DNA of 64,000 nt from Paraphoma chrysanthemicola (GCA_020744225.1 JAGMWG010000017.1:1-64000); one strand, 5' to 3'. Numbered from the stretch's first letter, positions 43,080 through 56,012 are shown. The notes: generated by a model not told the origin, from the sequence alone. Numbers and translations: made by a program.

Positions 43080-44470
43080 ATGTCAGAAGGGCCTGTCACA
43101 TCGGTAAAAACCTCAAGAGACCGGAAGCGCGAACTTGACCGCAAAGCGCAGCGCTCATCTCGTGAGCGTACCAAGCGCCGTATAGCACAACTCGAGGCAA
43201 CTGTAGCCCATTTACAGCAGACTGATGGCGATGGACGCGCCGTGTCACTCACAGACCACCTGTCGCAGGTCATGCGCGAAAGAGATACGCTTCTAGACTG
43301 CCTGGAGTCTCTTGGCGCCACCATCCGCGGCCACTTGGAAAGGAAAGCAGCGACTATAGATCGTTCGCCTTATACAACGAGCACAGGAAATTCTCCAAAA
43401 CCACCGCACATAGCACAAGAATCAGACGTGCTACAGAATCTTCAGGCCCGGCGTCACAAGCTTGAGAAGTTCCCCTCGAAGACAAACGACGATGTCTTTC
43501 CAGGTATATTCGATACGTATCCTTGGCCGGTCTTGTCCCTCGACTCTTGTGGTCAGACTGGCATGCACACAGACAGCAACGATTCCATCGATACAGCCGA
43601 CCAGACGCTTTTCACCAGCACTTCTTCTACCTTATTTGAGGACTTCAGTCACACAAACATTGCTGATGCGTTGCAGCCTATACCTTCTGAGTATGGGCTC
43701 ACTTTACCTCCCTCCATATCTGACACTTCTATGAGTAGCATCTGGCATATGATGGAAGCAGTTTTTGAAGAAACTAGAACCGTATATCAAGCCAATGATG
43801 TGTCGGATGTTGCGGCATGCGAGGATTACCTAATCCGCGCTGTGATGAATGGGTGGCCCAGCATGCAAGACTCGGCACCGATGCCAGTGGCTTGCAACAC
43901 ACTACGCATAATCGACGACATCTGTGTCAAGAATTGTAATCCCATCGACCGATTAGCCATCTTGAGCCTTTTTTGCATCATGGTTGTGAACATGCAACAT
44001 AGCGAGCGACGGTCACATTTACCACGTTGGCTCCAGCCGAGGTACCATTCGAGCATCAAGTGGTAATCTTTCCGCTATGCTAATGATATCCCAGGCCATG
44101 CCAGAGTTTACCACATCCCATAAATATCGACTATGTGTTTTGGTAAAAAGCAGTCCTTGTAAACAAATTGCTCCACTTTGATTAACACAAAGACAGGCCT
44201 GGTGTGCGAGAGCAAATGGTTTTCTCCCAGCACAAATACGCGACCAACGAGTTTTCCATGTCTGCTTTCTCGCACACTAGAATCTCATGGCCGTATGAGT
44301 TCAGAGACGCATATGTATGCAACTCTACGACTACTAAATTCCAGTTGTCGCCACACTTCCGGCAGGCTATTCAGGACCTCAATAGTTGGGATGTCACATA
44401 TGAATTTTTTGAGCGATATCCTGAACTCCGAGACGACGTAAAAGGTTACGACGGCTTTAGATCGTTATAG
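43080..44470 (+). CDS. bZIP transcription factor with DUF3425 domain
   Basis: Model: exons 43080-44041, 44095-44142 and 44197-44470 (introns 53 and 54 nt), 427 residues. The basic region RDRKRELDRKAQRSSRERTK (about 13-32) is followed by a leucine-zipper-like stretch (about 33-80). The middle is Ser/Thr-rich. The C-terminus is the fungal DUF3425 domain: SLFCIMVVNMQ, HLPRWLQPRP, then VFWPGVREQMVF, FRDAYVCNS and FFERYPELRDDVK. Splicing is needed to recover the last third; without it the frame ends at WLQPRYHSSIKW. Such factors regulate stress responses or secondary metabolism. Adjacent to the monooxygenase, which could be a target (inference). Confidence 0.93.
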
Positions 44471-45142
44471 AATCAGAAGGGTTCATATTCAACAACCAAC
44501 GCATCTGCATTAGTGTCTCATCGTCTTCCAAGGCAATGTATCGCAGCTAAAGCCCAACACAAGCCTTTCCAGGATCGACCTTGTAATGGGACAAAGATGA
44601 GAAGTCATCACGGGCACCTAAGAAGATGCTGACAATCAATAGCTTATCTGCCTCCATCTTCGGACACTCGTTGTGAACATGATGCGAAATATGTCGACCC
44701 TTGCAAGGTCCCATAACAGTCCCTAAGTCATGTCAACGCTAGCGGGCCAAATGAACGAGTTAGCAACGGTCAGTGGGGAATGGAGAGGCGAGCGTCACCC
44801 GCACGATACAGCTATAGAGAATCAACCAGACGATTCGCCACTAAGCGCATGAAGGAAGTCTGAGATAGAGGTGGGAGAGGATCCGTTCCATTTAATGAAA
44901 GAAGCCATAGGGTACAAGCCGACATGAGCCTGTGCCGAGGGTTCTGTGATCTCGATTCAAGGACTGACCTTCCCACAGGAAAGGCCCATGACAAGAACAC
45001 CCTTTCATCAATCGTAGGTAGCAAGACAAGGTGATTTGAAGAATACAAAGATCCGCTACCAGAAATACCGCACCAATATCGTGATATGCAATGTCAAGGG
45101 ACCTATCGTAACCCTTTTCCGCCTCGCATCAGAACCTGGCTT
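44471..45142. other. Intergenic, no gene seen
   Basis: These 672 bp lie between the 3' ends of two convergent genes. Only short frames are present. Confidence 0.5.
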
Positions 45143-45893
45143 TCACTTGCGGGCGGTCCAGTCGAAGTCGATGTTCGCGCGCTCTGCGACGGCCTCGGCG
45201 GAAGGATCGTGGCAGACGGGAGCCCAGACCTGTTGCTCGAACTGGCCAGCCGCAATGTTATTGCCGAAGAATTCGTAGTCTGTGATCGTCAGCTGAGCAT
45301 CAGGCGGAAGAGGAAGAGAATCATTCACGTACAGCAATAGATGCGAGCGGGGTAGTTGACCTTGTGGTCACCCTCGTCCTCGCAGTGACCGACAGCACAT
45401 CCAATGCGAGTAGAGTTGCGCCAGACCATCTGCGAGAAGTGACCCCAGGCAGCGCTGAAATGGGGATTGTCATAAGGGTAGAGGACCTCCTCCTCGTGCC
45501 AGCCGTGGACGCAAGTACGGGCGAGCTCGATCCAGTCTTCGAAGGTCGCTGGCGCTGGGCTCACGGAAGAGAGGTTGCTGCCAGGGCGTTCCTATCGACA
45601 TTAGTGGCTGTAATGGGTACATGGAGATATGTTTGACGTACATGCTCAGCATCGTGAGGGCACTTCTCGATGTCGGCGCGCGCAGCGTTGGCTAGCTCAG
45701 GGTCCCACACAAGGTCTTGGGCGCAGTGCAGCTTACGCCAGTACCAGTGGGCGCGCATGACAGCACTGATGAAGGCGGAGTCGTCCTGGTGAGGCGCATC
45801 GTCACTCTTGAGGGCGCGCAGCTTGACCTCGTGTGTAGGAGCAGCAACCGCCGTGGCAGCGGCGAGGGCGATGAGTGGAGCGAAAATCTTCAT
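45143..45893 (-). CDS. Secreted CAP/SCP (PR-1-like) protein
   Basis: Model: exons 45893-45642, 45591-45333 and 45279-45143 (introns 50 and 53 nt), 215 residues. A clean signal peptide (MKIFAPLIALAAATAVAAP) suggests secretion, likely cleaved near residue 18. CAP-domain signatures: WDPELANAARADIEKC, HFSQMVWRNSTRIGCAVGHC, NYPARIYC. The final exon gives an unusual C-terminal extension with one more Cys (APVCHDPS). Fungal CAP proteins bind sterols or lipids and some act in host interaction. The role here is unknown; it could be an effector or a housekeeping lipid exporter. Confidence 0.93.
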
Positions 45894-47294
45894 GATGGCT
45901 TGTGGTCAAAGGTGGTGTTGATCTTTGGTGTTTTGTTTGTTTGATACGCGAGGGGCAGCTGAGGGTGTAGGTGAGGGAGTGCAGTTGATCTTGCGATGTT
46001 GTGCACGTGGTGATGAGGGCAAAGAGCGGCAGGTCCAAGACCGACAAAAGAGTGGCAGTGATCAAGCAATGGCGAGGAAGAAAGAGGAGAGGAGGGATTG
46101 AGCGTGGTTTATAGCGGGAGGTGGTCCATGAGCCGGGGGAGAGTTATGGCGTGGTGTGATCAGGACGCACTTGCTGCAATCACTTACAGCCCCGCCTACA
46201 AACGGCCACGACGTGACGGCCCAACCGCTAATATCAACAACCAGGGCAACTTGCCTGCTGTAGTGAGTCAGTTTGCAGACGAATGGACGCATGCTGCGCA
46301 GAAGTACCCAACATGAATGACCCATCGCGAGCGTTGCGCGCGAACTGCTTCACCGCGCTTTCCTCGATTCGTGCTGGTGCCGTGGTTCGCTGAAGTTTCA
46401 TTGGCGCATCGTTGGCCTTGCAACTACCCGTCCGTTGCGGAGATGAAGGTGCAACCAGAGCACATGCCTCGAGTTCGTTTGCACAAGCGCCCGCCAACCG
46501 AGCACAGTGTGAGTCTACCATTAGCGACCGACTCACAAGAGCATACTGGCTACCACAACAATTATATGAAACGGTAGTTAAAAGGAGAGAAATTGAGAAG
46601 GAGATGGTGGAAGATGTGAAAACGGTTGGACATTGCAAGGAATAAAACACGAGAGGCAGACGAGTAAGTCTGATGGCTCTGTTCCATATTATCTGAGTTG
46701 TGCGAGAGTCAACAGCTGGGCTTGACCGCGCTCAATACTGTGTAATGGAGCGTCACACTTGTAGTCCTGTCAGTGCTTCAAGTGGACAAATTGTCACGTG
46801 CGAAGTGCCAGACTCCTCAAGAGGCGTCCTGCCACCCATTCGAGCAACAGCATCCACATGAGAACCTCTGCACACGGATCTGCCACACGACCACCACCGT
46901 TCACAGGTTGGGATTGTCGCATCAGAGTTCGGGTTGCTCCCAATACAGGTTCAGCCTCCGGGCGAATGACCCCAGGTCGTAAGGTCAAGTGGCACGTCAT
47001 TCTAAACACATCATTGCTGTGACACAACTTATCACAACCTCAGTATCGTCAAACCACGGCTATTCGTGATTCTATACAATAGCCAGCAACCTCTGATGAG
47101 AGGTGAAAGGTCCATTCAGCCGACTTGAAAGTAGTTATGGTATGAATGTGAGGTAGAGTTGCGGTTCCCACTATTCGAACCGCGAGATCGTTTCAGTAAC
47201 GCTTGAGATGGCGAGCACGAGCGGGAGGTTGCATCAAGACGCTCTGACATCGTCCACTTTAGTGCCAGTATGTAGGCAAGGGCCAGGAAGGATC
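45894..47294. other. Intergenic, 1.4 kb, no supported gene
   Basis: Several frames of 70-140 codons overlap on both strands without motifs. A 7-bp hairpin (GCGGTTC 47161-47167, GAACCGC 47177-47183) lies near the 3' end of ssn3. Confidence 0.45.
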
Positions 47295-48558
47295 CTAGCC
47301 CTCCTTTAGCCGTTTAGCAGGTCGCCCAATGAGCGAGTCGTCGGGCAAACCACTCCTCTTGGTGCCTGGCAGGCTCGATGTACGAATGTCGTTGTCTTCC
47401 TGACTGACTCGGCGCACTGGGTATTTGAGCTTTGAGTCCTCGAAGCAATTGTCTGATGGCTTGCCGTGCTCCGTGAAGTACTTGTGTTCCAGGGCCTTCT
47501 CGGCGGTCAGTCGCTTTTGCGGGTCGTACTCGAGTAGTTGCTTGAGCAAGGAAAGTCCTTCAGTACCAGGAGTCTCTGGTCCTGGGTTCACGGGGTACTG
47601 ATTGTTGTTCAACGTCTGGTGATACCATCGATCTAGTCCATCGCCGCTCTGTGGACGTGCATACCGTGTTGCGTTGCCGGCGATTAGCGAGGAAAGTTGA
47701 GGATACTCAGGCATTGCGGTCAACAATGGCCATCGGTCTTTGCTGGGCATGCCCATAATCTCAACAATCTTCTGCATCTGGTTGCGCTGGAAAGGTACCG
47801 TCTTTTTGCTGTCCATCTTCGCCTCCTCACCTTTAAAGATCGGTCTTAGTGATAATAGTTCCGCAAAAATGCATCCGACCGCCCAGAGATCGACCGCTGG
47901 CGTGTAGTGTCGGCTGCCGAGCAGTAATTCAGGTGCTCGGTACCAGATTGTAACGACGACCTTGTCACCGGAGAACAACGACTGGAGTGGCTTGTAGAAA
48001 AGGCGGGCCAACCCGAGATCGCCAATCTTCACTTTACCGGAACTTGTAACCATGATGTTGGCAGGCTTCAAATCACGATGCATGACCCAGTTCCTGTGGA
48101 GATAGACGAGGCCTTGCAGGAGCTGGTACAAAATTGATTTGATGATTCGGGCGGGTATGGCTTGCCGCTGTGGTTGGTTGTGGTGGTGGATGATCTGGAG
48201 AAGATCGTGCTCTGCATATTCGAAGACAATGAAGATGCATTTTTCTTCTAGGATTATCTCCACAGTGTGGATGACGTTGGGGTGCGCGAGCTCTGTGCAC
48301 AGCGCCATCTCTCGAATGGCCGACTGCGAGATTCCAGAGTACTGCAGTTCACCTTCCTTGTCGGGCTTGAATCTACGTTGGTCAGCATGGGGCATCAACA
48401 TACAACCGCTGGCGCACATACTTCTTGATGGCAAACTCGCCGACGCGGCCATTTTTGCCTTCAGCCTTGTAGACACGGCCATAGGTACCACTGCTAATGA
48501 AGCCGACGATCTTGTAGCGCTCATTGACCCGCTTTTTGTTGTTGTAGCCAGTGAACAT
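47295..48558 (-). CDS. ssn3: Mediator kinase Ssn3/CDK8
   Basis: Model: exons 48558-48422 and 48372-47295 (49-nt intron), 404 residues. Start MFTGYNNKKRVNERYKIVGF with Gly loop GFISSGTYGRV. Catalytic motifs: HRDLKPAN (D146), DLG (164-166, where CDK8 proteins usually have DMG), WYRAPELLLGSRHY. The CDK8-type helix is SGISQSAIREM, and the segment KMDSKKTVPFQRNQMQKI is diagnostic of Ssn3. Reading the upstream frame straight through the intron gives a false N-terminus. With cyclin C, Med12 and Med13 it forms the Mediator kinase module that represses or tunes RNA polymerase II transcription. Slightly shorter than many orthologues because the N-terminal tail is short. Confidence 0.95.
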
Positions 48559-49434
48559 GGCCTGTGTCGAGTCCGCCGGGTCTGACGAGCCAAGAGTCAG
48601 TATGGGACTGTGGCGCAGGGTGGTGACGGAAGATATATGACACGGGACGACGACAATATTACAGAAGATCTGAGGTTGGGATTCAGGGTGTTGAGTGGCT
48701 CAGGGTCTACACAAGCGACTGCAGGCACAAGGCAATTATGCAGGCGAATGCAGGCGCAGGACAAAGCGATAGCGTGCAACAACCGTGCTGGAGATGCAGA
48801 AGAAAGGGATGAGACATGACAACACACGCGGAGGAGAAGGAGAAGCAGTAAGCCAGCAGAAGCACGCACCGTTGAAGGCTGCCGCAACGCTACCTCGCAG
48901 CGTGGCTATGGCTCGGGCGGAAGATGCTGATGGTGGGCCCGCAGATGGGGGATTCATCTTCGGGCATCTCAAGCGTCGTTTAACTTAGTTGCCGTCTCCA
49001 CATTCGGCCTTGGGATGGACGTGCTCCGGTGGGGACAGCAGCCGATGCGCGCATGCGAGCCTCGGAGAGATGTTCTCGTGTGGATGGTGCCAGATTGGTC
49101 GCGGTGGCTGCGTGTAGCCGCGATAGGCGTCGCGGTCACGGAAAGGCGTTGGGCATGTCCCGTGAAGGTTTCCGCGGATGAAGTCAGCCATCGTGTTCGC
49201 CGCCGAGCCGCATCTCCTAAGCTTCACGCGTCAAGCTTGCTCCCCGCGCACACCCACCACGACGTCACGTTCGCTGTCACACTTTCTTGCGAGCAGCCCA
49301 TGAAGTGATAACGAGTTGAAATTTTCCCGCTTTGCCGGGCTGACATTCAACGAGCAGGTCCTGTGTATAGTGACTGCCAACACGACACAGTACGCCTCAC
49401 CTCACCCACCACCTCTTCTACCACGACGTCCACC
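48559..49434. other. Divergent promoter region ssn3 / MFS transporter
   Basis: These 876 bp lie between two start codons on opposite strands. Frames here (48597-48887 minus, 49015-49308 plus) show no motifs. Confidence 0.45.
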
Positions 49435-51004
49435 ATGAGCCCGCGATCCTGGACCAGCGGCCTGACAGGCTATTTTGTGTACATTCTCCTCGTCGCAACA
49501 CTCGGGCCGCTGCTGTTCGGATTCCATTTGGTACGTCATCCGCCTTGCGCGGCAGCGCATGTACTGACATGTGCAGGGTGAACTGAACGCGCCCGAAGAC
49601 GTTATTCGCTGCAAAGTCAAGGCATACAAGACCGCCACGGCCGGGCCAAATCTACCGCAATGTATCGAGATGACGCCCACCGAATGGGGCGTTGTGGGGT
49701 CCATGTACACCTTGGGAGGCCTGCTGGGAGCGCTGTCGGCTGGTCCGGTAGCAAGCAGATACGGCAGGCTTAGGACGATGCAACTCACAACCATCTTCTT
49801 CACCATCGGGCCAGTCTTTGAGGCACTCAGCCCCAGCATTGCCGTCATGGCTTTTGGCCGACTGCTGTCAGGTGTTGGCGCAGGAGCTGCCGTAGTCATT
49901 GTACCCCTCTACATCTCGGAGATCTCTCCACCTGCGCAACGAGGATTCTTCGGTGCCTTTACACAGATTATGTGCAACGTCGGTATCTTGATCGCGCAGT
50001 TATTGGGCTACTTCTTGAGCCATGACTCGGCCTGGAGGCTGATTCTGGCGGCCGGCGGCTTGATCGGCATTGCTCAGGCGCTGGGACTACTGCTGTCGGT
50101 GGAGAGTCCGAAGTACATTGCGCAGCAGGGCAATGTCTCTCTCGCGAAGAAGACACTGCGCAAGATCAGGGGAGAGAGCGCCGACATCGACAGCGAGGCA
50201 AGCGAGTGGGGTGCCGCAGGGGCTGAGGACATCAATGGTACGCAATGTGAATTTATATCACTATTCAGGCTATCTTCTAACACCAAACCAGAAGAAGAAC
50301 AGACACTGCTTACCAATGAGGATGGGCCGTCTCAAGTAACCGCAAAGCAGTCTGACCAGGAGGAGAAGCTCAGCATCCTGCAAGTCTTCCGCCATCCAGA
50401 TTACAAGAGCGCAGCCATTGCCGTCATCATGGTCATGTTGGCACAGCAATTCAGCGGCATCAACAGCATCGTCATGTACGGCGTGTCACTCCTGGCAGGC
50501 CTTCTCGAGTCCAATTCCGCTCTGCTCAACCTAGCAGTCTCTGCGCTCAACATTGTCGTGACTGCAGGAGGCGCGCCTCTTGTGGACAAACTCGGTCGCA
50601 AGACTTGTCTGCTCAACTCGCTGGCAGGCATGGGCATCAGCTCGTTGCTGCTTGCAATTGGTATCATCAAGTCAATTCCGGTCCTCTCTGCGGTGGCAGT
50701 CCTGCTATTTGTCGCGAGCTTCGGTCTTGGACTTGGTCCAGTCCCGTTCATCTTGGCAAGTGAGCTGGTGGGATCGGATGCGGCTGATGCGACACAGAGC
50801 ATTGCGCTGGCAGCCAACTGGATTGCTACGTTCATCGTTGCGCAATTCTTCCCGCTCGCGAGCGCAAAGCTGCACGGCAAGGTCTACTTCATCTTTGCGG
50901 CGCTGTCCGCTTTCTTCTTCGCGTTCATCTCGTGGTATGTGCCGGAGACGAAGGGCAAGAAAAATGCCGACGAGGTGTGGGGGAGGGAGAGAAGGGTGGA
51001 TTGA
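49435..51004 (+). CDS. MFS sugar-transporter-family protein
   Basis: Model: exons 49435-49530, 49577-50237 and 50292-51004, 489 residues. The second intron (54 nt, GTACGC...CCAG with CTAAC) is in frame without a stop and would add 18 false residues to the central loop. About twelve membrane segments are visible. Sugar-porter motifs: GxxxSRYGRLRT after segment 2, GRLLSGVGAG, PLYISEISPPAQRG, QQFSGINSIVMYG, DKLGRKTCLL, and PETKGK at the C-terminus. It resembles the Vps73/YBR241C branch (vacuolar or endosomal, substrate unknown) more than plasma-membrane hexose carriers; this is recalled similarity. The start precedes SWTSGLTGYFVYI directly. Confidence 0.92.
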
Positions 51005-51381
51005 TCGTCGCGGAGGCTCTACCCGACCGTCGATGACGTGACAGCAGCAAAAGTCTCGATTACAGGCCACGATATACAGATGAATGCAATGTGGTGATGA
51101 CCGGAGTCTTTCAGATGTCTCGCCGTGGTCACTCAGTTGCTGACACATGCCTACAAATTGCTGATTACATATGAGAGCCAGGCACGGTCGCAATGCGTCG
51201 GAGTGGCGGTTCCGCATATCGGGCCCGCTGGTCTTCCCTCGGCTTCTCCCAGCGAACGTGGAGAATTATGACATGCGCCCTCGCAGTTTCACCAACACCA
51301 TGCACATAGACTGTTAGATTTCCTACAGAAGCTCTCTTGTTTTCCTATACGAGCAAGTCCGACTCCGCACACGCAGCCACT
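51005..51381. other. Intergenic, promoter of rib1
   Basis: These 377 bp show no gene. Confidence 0.5.
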
Positions 51382-52640
51382 ATGCCACAATTACCTTCAC
51401 ACGCATCGCCTGGCCTACCACCACTTTACTCCCCGCAACCGGGCCAGCTGGACGGCTTCGACTTTTCGAACTCAGATGAAGAATTGGGGAAGCACGCGAT
51501 TCACAACAATGCTGCCAATACCGCACACCGTCACGAGCCGCCGCCATCGATAATAAGTCCAGCATTCACACCGCCGGCCACGCCCGGCACCTCGACACCC
51601 TCACACCCGCGACCGCCTCGCTCAATACCCGTCGATACGTCGGCGTCCACAAACACGCCTCGGCCCGAACTGCTAGAGAAGCTGCCACAAGTAGATTGCG
51701 AGGTCCGCGCACGGATACCGACCACAACGGGCCACGAGATGTGGCTGCACGTGTACAGGAACAGTGTGGACACGAAGGAGCACCTGGCAATTGTGTTTGG
51801 CGGGCAGATACGGTCGCGATCCCTTGACGCTGAGCGGCCGGGGGAGACGGAGCTGGATCGCATGACGAGAGGCGCATACGTCGGACGCCTGTATCCCGGC
51901 CGGACGAGCTCGCGGGTCGAGCAACTCAAGCGCGCGGAGGGCATCCCCTCGAAACGCAAGCCAGAGAGCTTATCCGACCATGTGGACAAGAGCAACGGCC
52001 ATCTCTCGCCTTCTTCCGCGTCCTCCGAGAACGGCGACGCACAACCCATATCCCCATCAGACCTGCCACTCGTTCGCATACACTCCGAATGCTACACCGG
52101 CGAGACAGTCTGGTCAGCGCGATGCGACTGCGGTGAGCAACTAGACGAAGCCGCTCGTCTCATGGCCGACCCCATCCTCTCTCCATCCGGCGGTGCTATT
52201 ATCTACCTTCGGCAGGAGGGGCGCGGTATTGGGCTCGGCGAGAAGCTGAAGGCATACAATTTGCAGGATTTGGGCAACGATACATACGAAGCGAACATTT
52301 TACTGCGACATCCCGCGGATGCGCGAAGTTACGGGCTTGCGACGGCCATGCTGATGGATCTGGGACTCGGCGGTGACCGAGGGATTAGACTTTTAACAAA
52401 TAACCCAGACAAGGTGCATGCGGTGGAAGGCCCAGGGCGCGAAGTTGTGGTAAGGGAAAGAGTGGCCATGGTGCCAATTGCATGGAAGACCGGCGGGCAG
52501 AAGGGCATCAAGAGCGAAGAGGTGGAGAAGTACTTGAGTACGAAGGTGAGTTGTTCCGGACGAGACCGCCTACTACAAACAAGCAAAATGCTAACAGCGA
52601 GCAGATTGAGAAGTTCAAGCATATGTTGGATCAAAAGTAA
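51382..52640 (+). CDS. rib1: GTP cyclohydrolase II, riboflavin biosynthesis
   Basis: Model: exons 51382-52545 and 52605-52640 (59-nt intron), 399 residues; the last exon encodes only 11 residues ([11 protein letters not shown]). ATG 51382 is the first in frame. The N-terminal 110 residues are a Pro/Ser-rich fungal extension. The catalytic domain has the zinc motif [20 protein letters not shown], then [20 protein letters not shown] and [17 protein letters not shown]. The enzyme opens GTP to 2,5-diamino-6-ribosylamino-4(3H)-pyrimidinone phosphate, the first committed step to riboflavin. A Ser/Asp-rich insert (about 190-225) interrupts the domain before the zinc motif, as in other filamentous ascomycetes. 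Confidence 0.96.
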
Positions 52641-53328
52641 CTGCATATACCCAGTCATTGCACCTATATACTCAAAGCATTCGTGTACATAGCACGCGTA
52701 GCCGGCATGAGCATAAGATACCGGTTCTCCATTTACCAAACATGTGATTCAGCGCTGGTTTCCTCCAAGAAATATTAATTGCAACTCAGTAAGAGAGGAG
52801 GTGTGTAGGCCGCGACTGCCCTGTTGCTGTGTATGCGGCCTGCAGTACTCTCCGCTTTGTCTAGGCTCGCGCGCGAACATTCTTCCAACCACGCGTCGAA
52901 TTGCCTCCTCCAGATCTGTCATCTCCTTCATTCACGCGACACGACAATCACCCATGGTGAGACCAAACCGATGGAGGATGTTGAGTGTGTTGATTGACGC
53001 CTCGCAGATGTGCTGGCAGCAGTCCTTTCATCGAAACACCCAAAAACATGGCTGCACATGATCTTGATTCGTTCTGACCTCTCGCAGCATAGGGCGAGTA
53101 ATGGAGCTTAGCCACCTACCGGGAGGTTGGTGTTATATTGAGTCGACGTCATCGAACATATCGACAGGGCACTGCGGTGTAAGGCGAACCATGCAGCTGT
53201 GAGGCACAGAAACATACGCCCGGCCTTGGCAACTTGGCACGGCGCATATACCTTCACGATATGGTCTTGCGAAATGCTGGCGAACCTCGTATCATTCTCT
53301 GTGATTGACCAGAAATCATTCTTTAGCC
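52641..53328. other. Intergenic, no gene seen
   Basis: These 688 bp contain short frames without recognisable motifs. Confidence 0.45.
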
Positions 53329-56012
53329 ATGACGACTACGCATCCGTCGGAAGGCGAGCAGTTTTTGAGGCACTCCAATGAACAGCAAAGGGACAATGTC
53401 AATCCATCCGAGAACCAGACACATGCGGACTCCCGTTCATCTTCGACACCGGAGCAGAATGATGCCTTGGTCAAACCACCCACCACTGGACTCCAGGCCC
53501 TCTTCCGGCCCGAGAGGGGGCTATACTCGTTTGCCCTTTTCATGACCAGCGTATACGCAACGGTCATGTCCGGACTATTTCTGGTAGTGGCTGCTGTTCG
53601 GCCCCGGTATGGCTTCACGATATCCAGCGAAGGGCAATTTACTCCCTCCTCCGCCGCATTACTCACAGCGTTCATTGCCAAAACGATTGAAATTTCATTC
53701 GTAATGGTATTTCTTGTGTTCTTGGGGCAGACCATCTCTCGGCGCGCCCTCCGCCAAGAGGGGATCAGTTTGTCAGTGTTAGGAATGAGATCCTGGATTC
53801 TGTAAGGCTGCCCTTCATCAATTATGACGACTCGGATTAACATAACAACAGTCAGCCAGGAACACTCCTGACCCAGTGGCGCGGCGTTCGAGTCGCTGGC
53901 CTCAGTGTTCTTGGTGTCTTGTCAGTGGTAGCGACATTACTTACACTCTTGTACACTACGGCTGCAGGTACACTTGGTCAGTTCTGCACAATGTTGCTTG
54001 AAGTAATCACAAACTGAAGCTGCGCCAGTTCAGCCGCAGTTAAGGCTAGCCCCAGATGAGAATCGTGTTTTCAAAGAAAGGGCCGTGACGGACTTCCACA
54101 ACATCACGTCGGCATGGGCACACTGTCTTGATGACGAGTTATCTGCGGTTACGAGTACGACACCCGATGCGCCTGCTTGTGCGCAAAGGAGGTGGGCTTC
54201 AGCCTGCGGTTCCAATTTTCACCAGTACCTAAATACGTGGAACATGGGCAGTTTCATGGGAGACCTCCCTCGTGGTGTGGCATATGCTACCGAGCTCGGG
54301 AAACGTCGGGAGATCATCGCCGCGCTGGATGGCGATAATACAGCTGTCACGACAGCCCTGATAGAGCCACAAGATATGCGTGCTGAATCTCAGAAGTTTG
54401 GTCGCCCAGGTAATTTTTCTGAATATCGAAAACGACCTGGTCACTGACAAAGATTCACAGTTAATAACGTCACCTTAGCCATACCACACAGATGGGTGCC
54501 TAAGGCGGCCACAGTCACTTCGAATCGTCTGCTCCGGCCCAAGGTCAGTTCCATGACGATCGAAGCTACATTCTGTGCTGACACATTCTAGTTTCTGTTC
54601 AACGCTGGCTCATTCAGCCTTGATGCGTATGTAGCCCACCCGGCTTTGAATGCTCTGTGCGTCGGTGCCAATCGTTCCGAGCTAGCCCCCATAGTCTATG
54701 AGACTTGGCCTGGTGCAAACCTCCCGAACACTAGCTCGGATGCCCGCGACTTTTGGCCGACCATGGCCTACAGCGGAAGCAATAGTAACATGCAGGCGAA
54801 CAACGACACTGCTCTAGATACTTTGTTTGGCTGGCGCAACGTTGAGCGTGATGAGGATCAGACGTCAGCACGGCCAGGTTAATAAATCACAGCTCGATAA
54901 TATCATAAAGCTTTACTGACCCATGCCACAGTCTTCTTCAAATTTCCACTTCCTGGGAATACGGTACGTGCTCGAGCTCAATTCCCACGTCAAACACTCA
55001 CTAGTCAGATCGCAAATCACACCACGAGCGTAGCGGGCCGAACTGAAGTTTATGTACTTGGTAGTCGTCCTTTAGAGAAGAGGACTGAGTCTGATAATCA
55101 GACTGAGAGCTATGTATTGTGTTCCCTGAGAATGGGCATGACAAACACATGCATTACGCGATACAGCGAATCGACCAGCGGCAGGCGCCTCGATGCTGTT
55201 TGCAATTCTACTGAGAAGACAAGGTTTGGCGAGCCTCCAGCATTTCTGCCCAAACCGGCTTGGCGAAGTATTGCCATGGACTTTATCAATGCCATGGACC
55301 TCAATTCAGGCGTGTCCGACAGCCACTCGTCATATTCTCGGGTTTTCACGCAACTGCCACTGCGCGAATTCGACTTACCTGGAGCGACGCCTTCTCCCGC
55401 CGAGGCGTTGCTGTCGCTCTCGATATGTACCGTGCTAGAGCTTACTAGCTACTTCTCATACAGTCTGAAATGGGTATGTCCTCGTATCATTGACCGGGAC
55501 TACGGCGCTGAACAATGTTAGGATGGTGATGCCCCTTGGGACAGTCCTAATGTAAAGCAGTTCTTCAACGTCACCTTGCGTGTCACGCAATACATGTCTG
55601 GCGGTGAAACGAATGCACAACGAGTGAGTTCGCTTTGAACAGCGTCCAGTGCGTATAAGCTTACCTTGTTTAGGCATTCCTCGCCGTTCTTGGTCTCGTT
55701 TTCACAATCAATTTGTTCATCCTCGTCTATCTCGGGGTCTTCCTCAGGATCCGTCTGATCACAGATTTGTGCGAACCGCTGGCATTATTCATCGTAGGAC
55801 ATCATTCACCACCTGGGAACCTCTTCCGGAGCTCGTACAGTGAAGGAGTGCGAAATGACGACCTCGCGGTCCCTTGGGTGGTGAAGACTGTGGATGATGA
55901 GTTAGTTGTTGTGGGCAAGGATAAAGCTGATGAGGTGGAACTTGATCAGGAGATGAGCTCAAGAATGAGACTGAAGTCCTGGAAGACTTTTGGGCGATCG
56001 TCGACAAAGTGA
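53329..56012 (+). CDS. Large multi-exon membrane protein, unknown function
   Basis: Nine-exon model: 53329-53801, 53852-53967, 54029-54409, 54461-54543, 54592-54877, 54932-54963, 55009-55473, 55522-55623, 55674-56012, 758 residues; every junction keeps frame. Membrane segments: one near FALFMTSVYATVMSGLFLVV, one near LLTAFIAKTIEISFVMVFLV, one near VAGLSVLGVLSVVATLLTLL, and one near the C-terminus (AFLAVLGLVFTINLFILVYL). Between segments 3 and 4 lies a region of about 470 residues with many N-glycosylation sequons and several Cys, probably extracellular. The layout resembles a family of fungal surface proteins that I cannot name. The tail after the last segment is acidic and cytosolic. No enzyme motif. 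The gene may contain junction errors. Confidence 0.75.

Noticed and set aside
46234..46650. 138-codon minus-strand frame upstream of the CAP gene
   Set aside because: Overlaps equally long plus-strand frames; no motif, no splice support.
47161..47183. Possible tRNA T-arm (GCGGTTC/GAACCGC hairpin)
   Set aside because: Loop length is wrong and no cloverleaf can be formed with the flanks.
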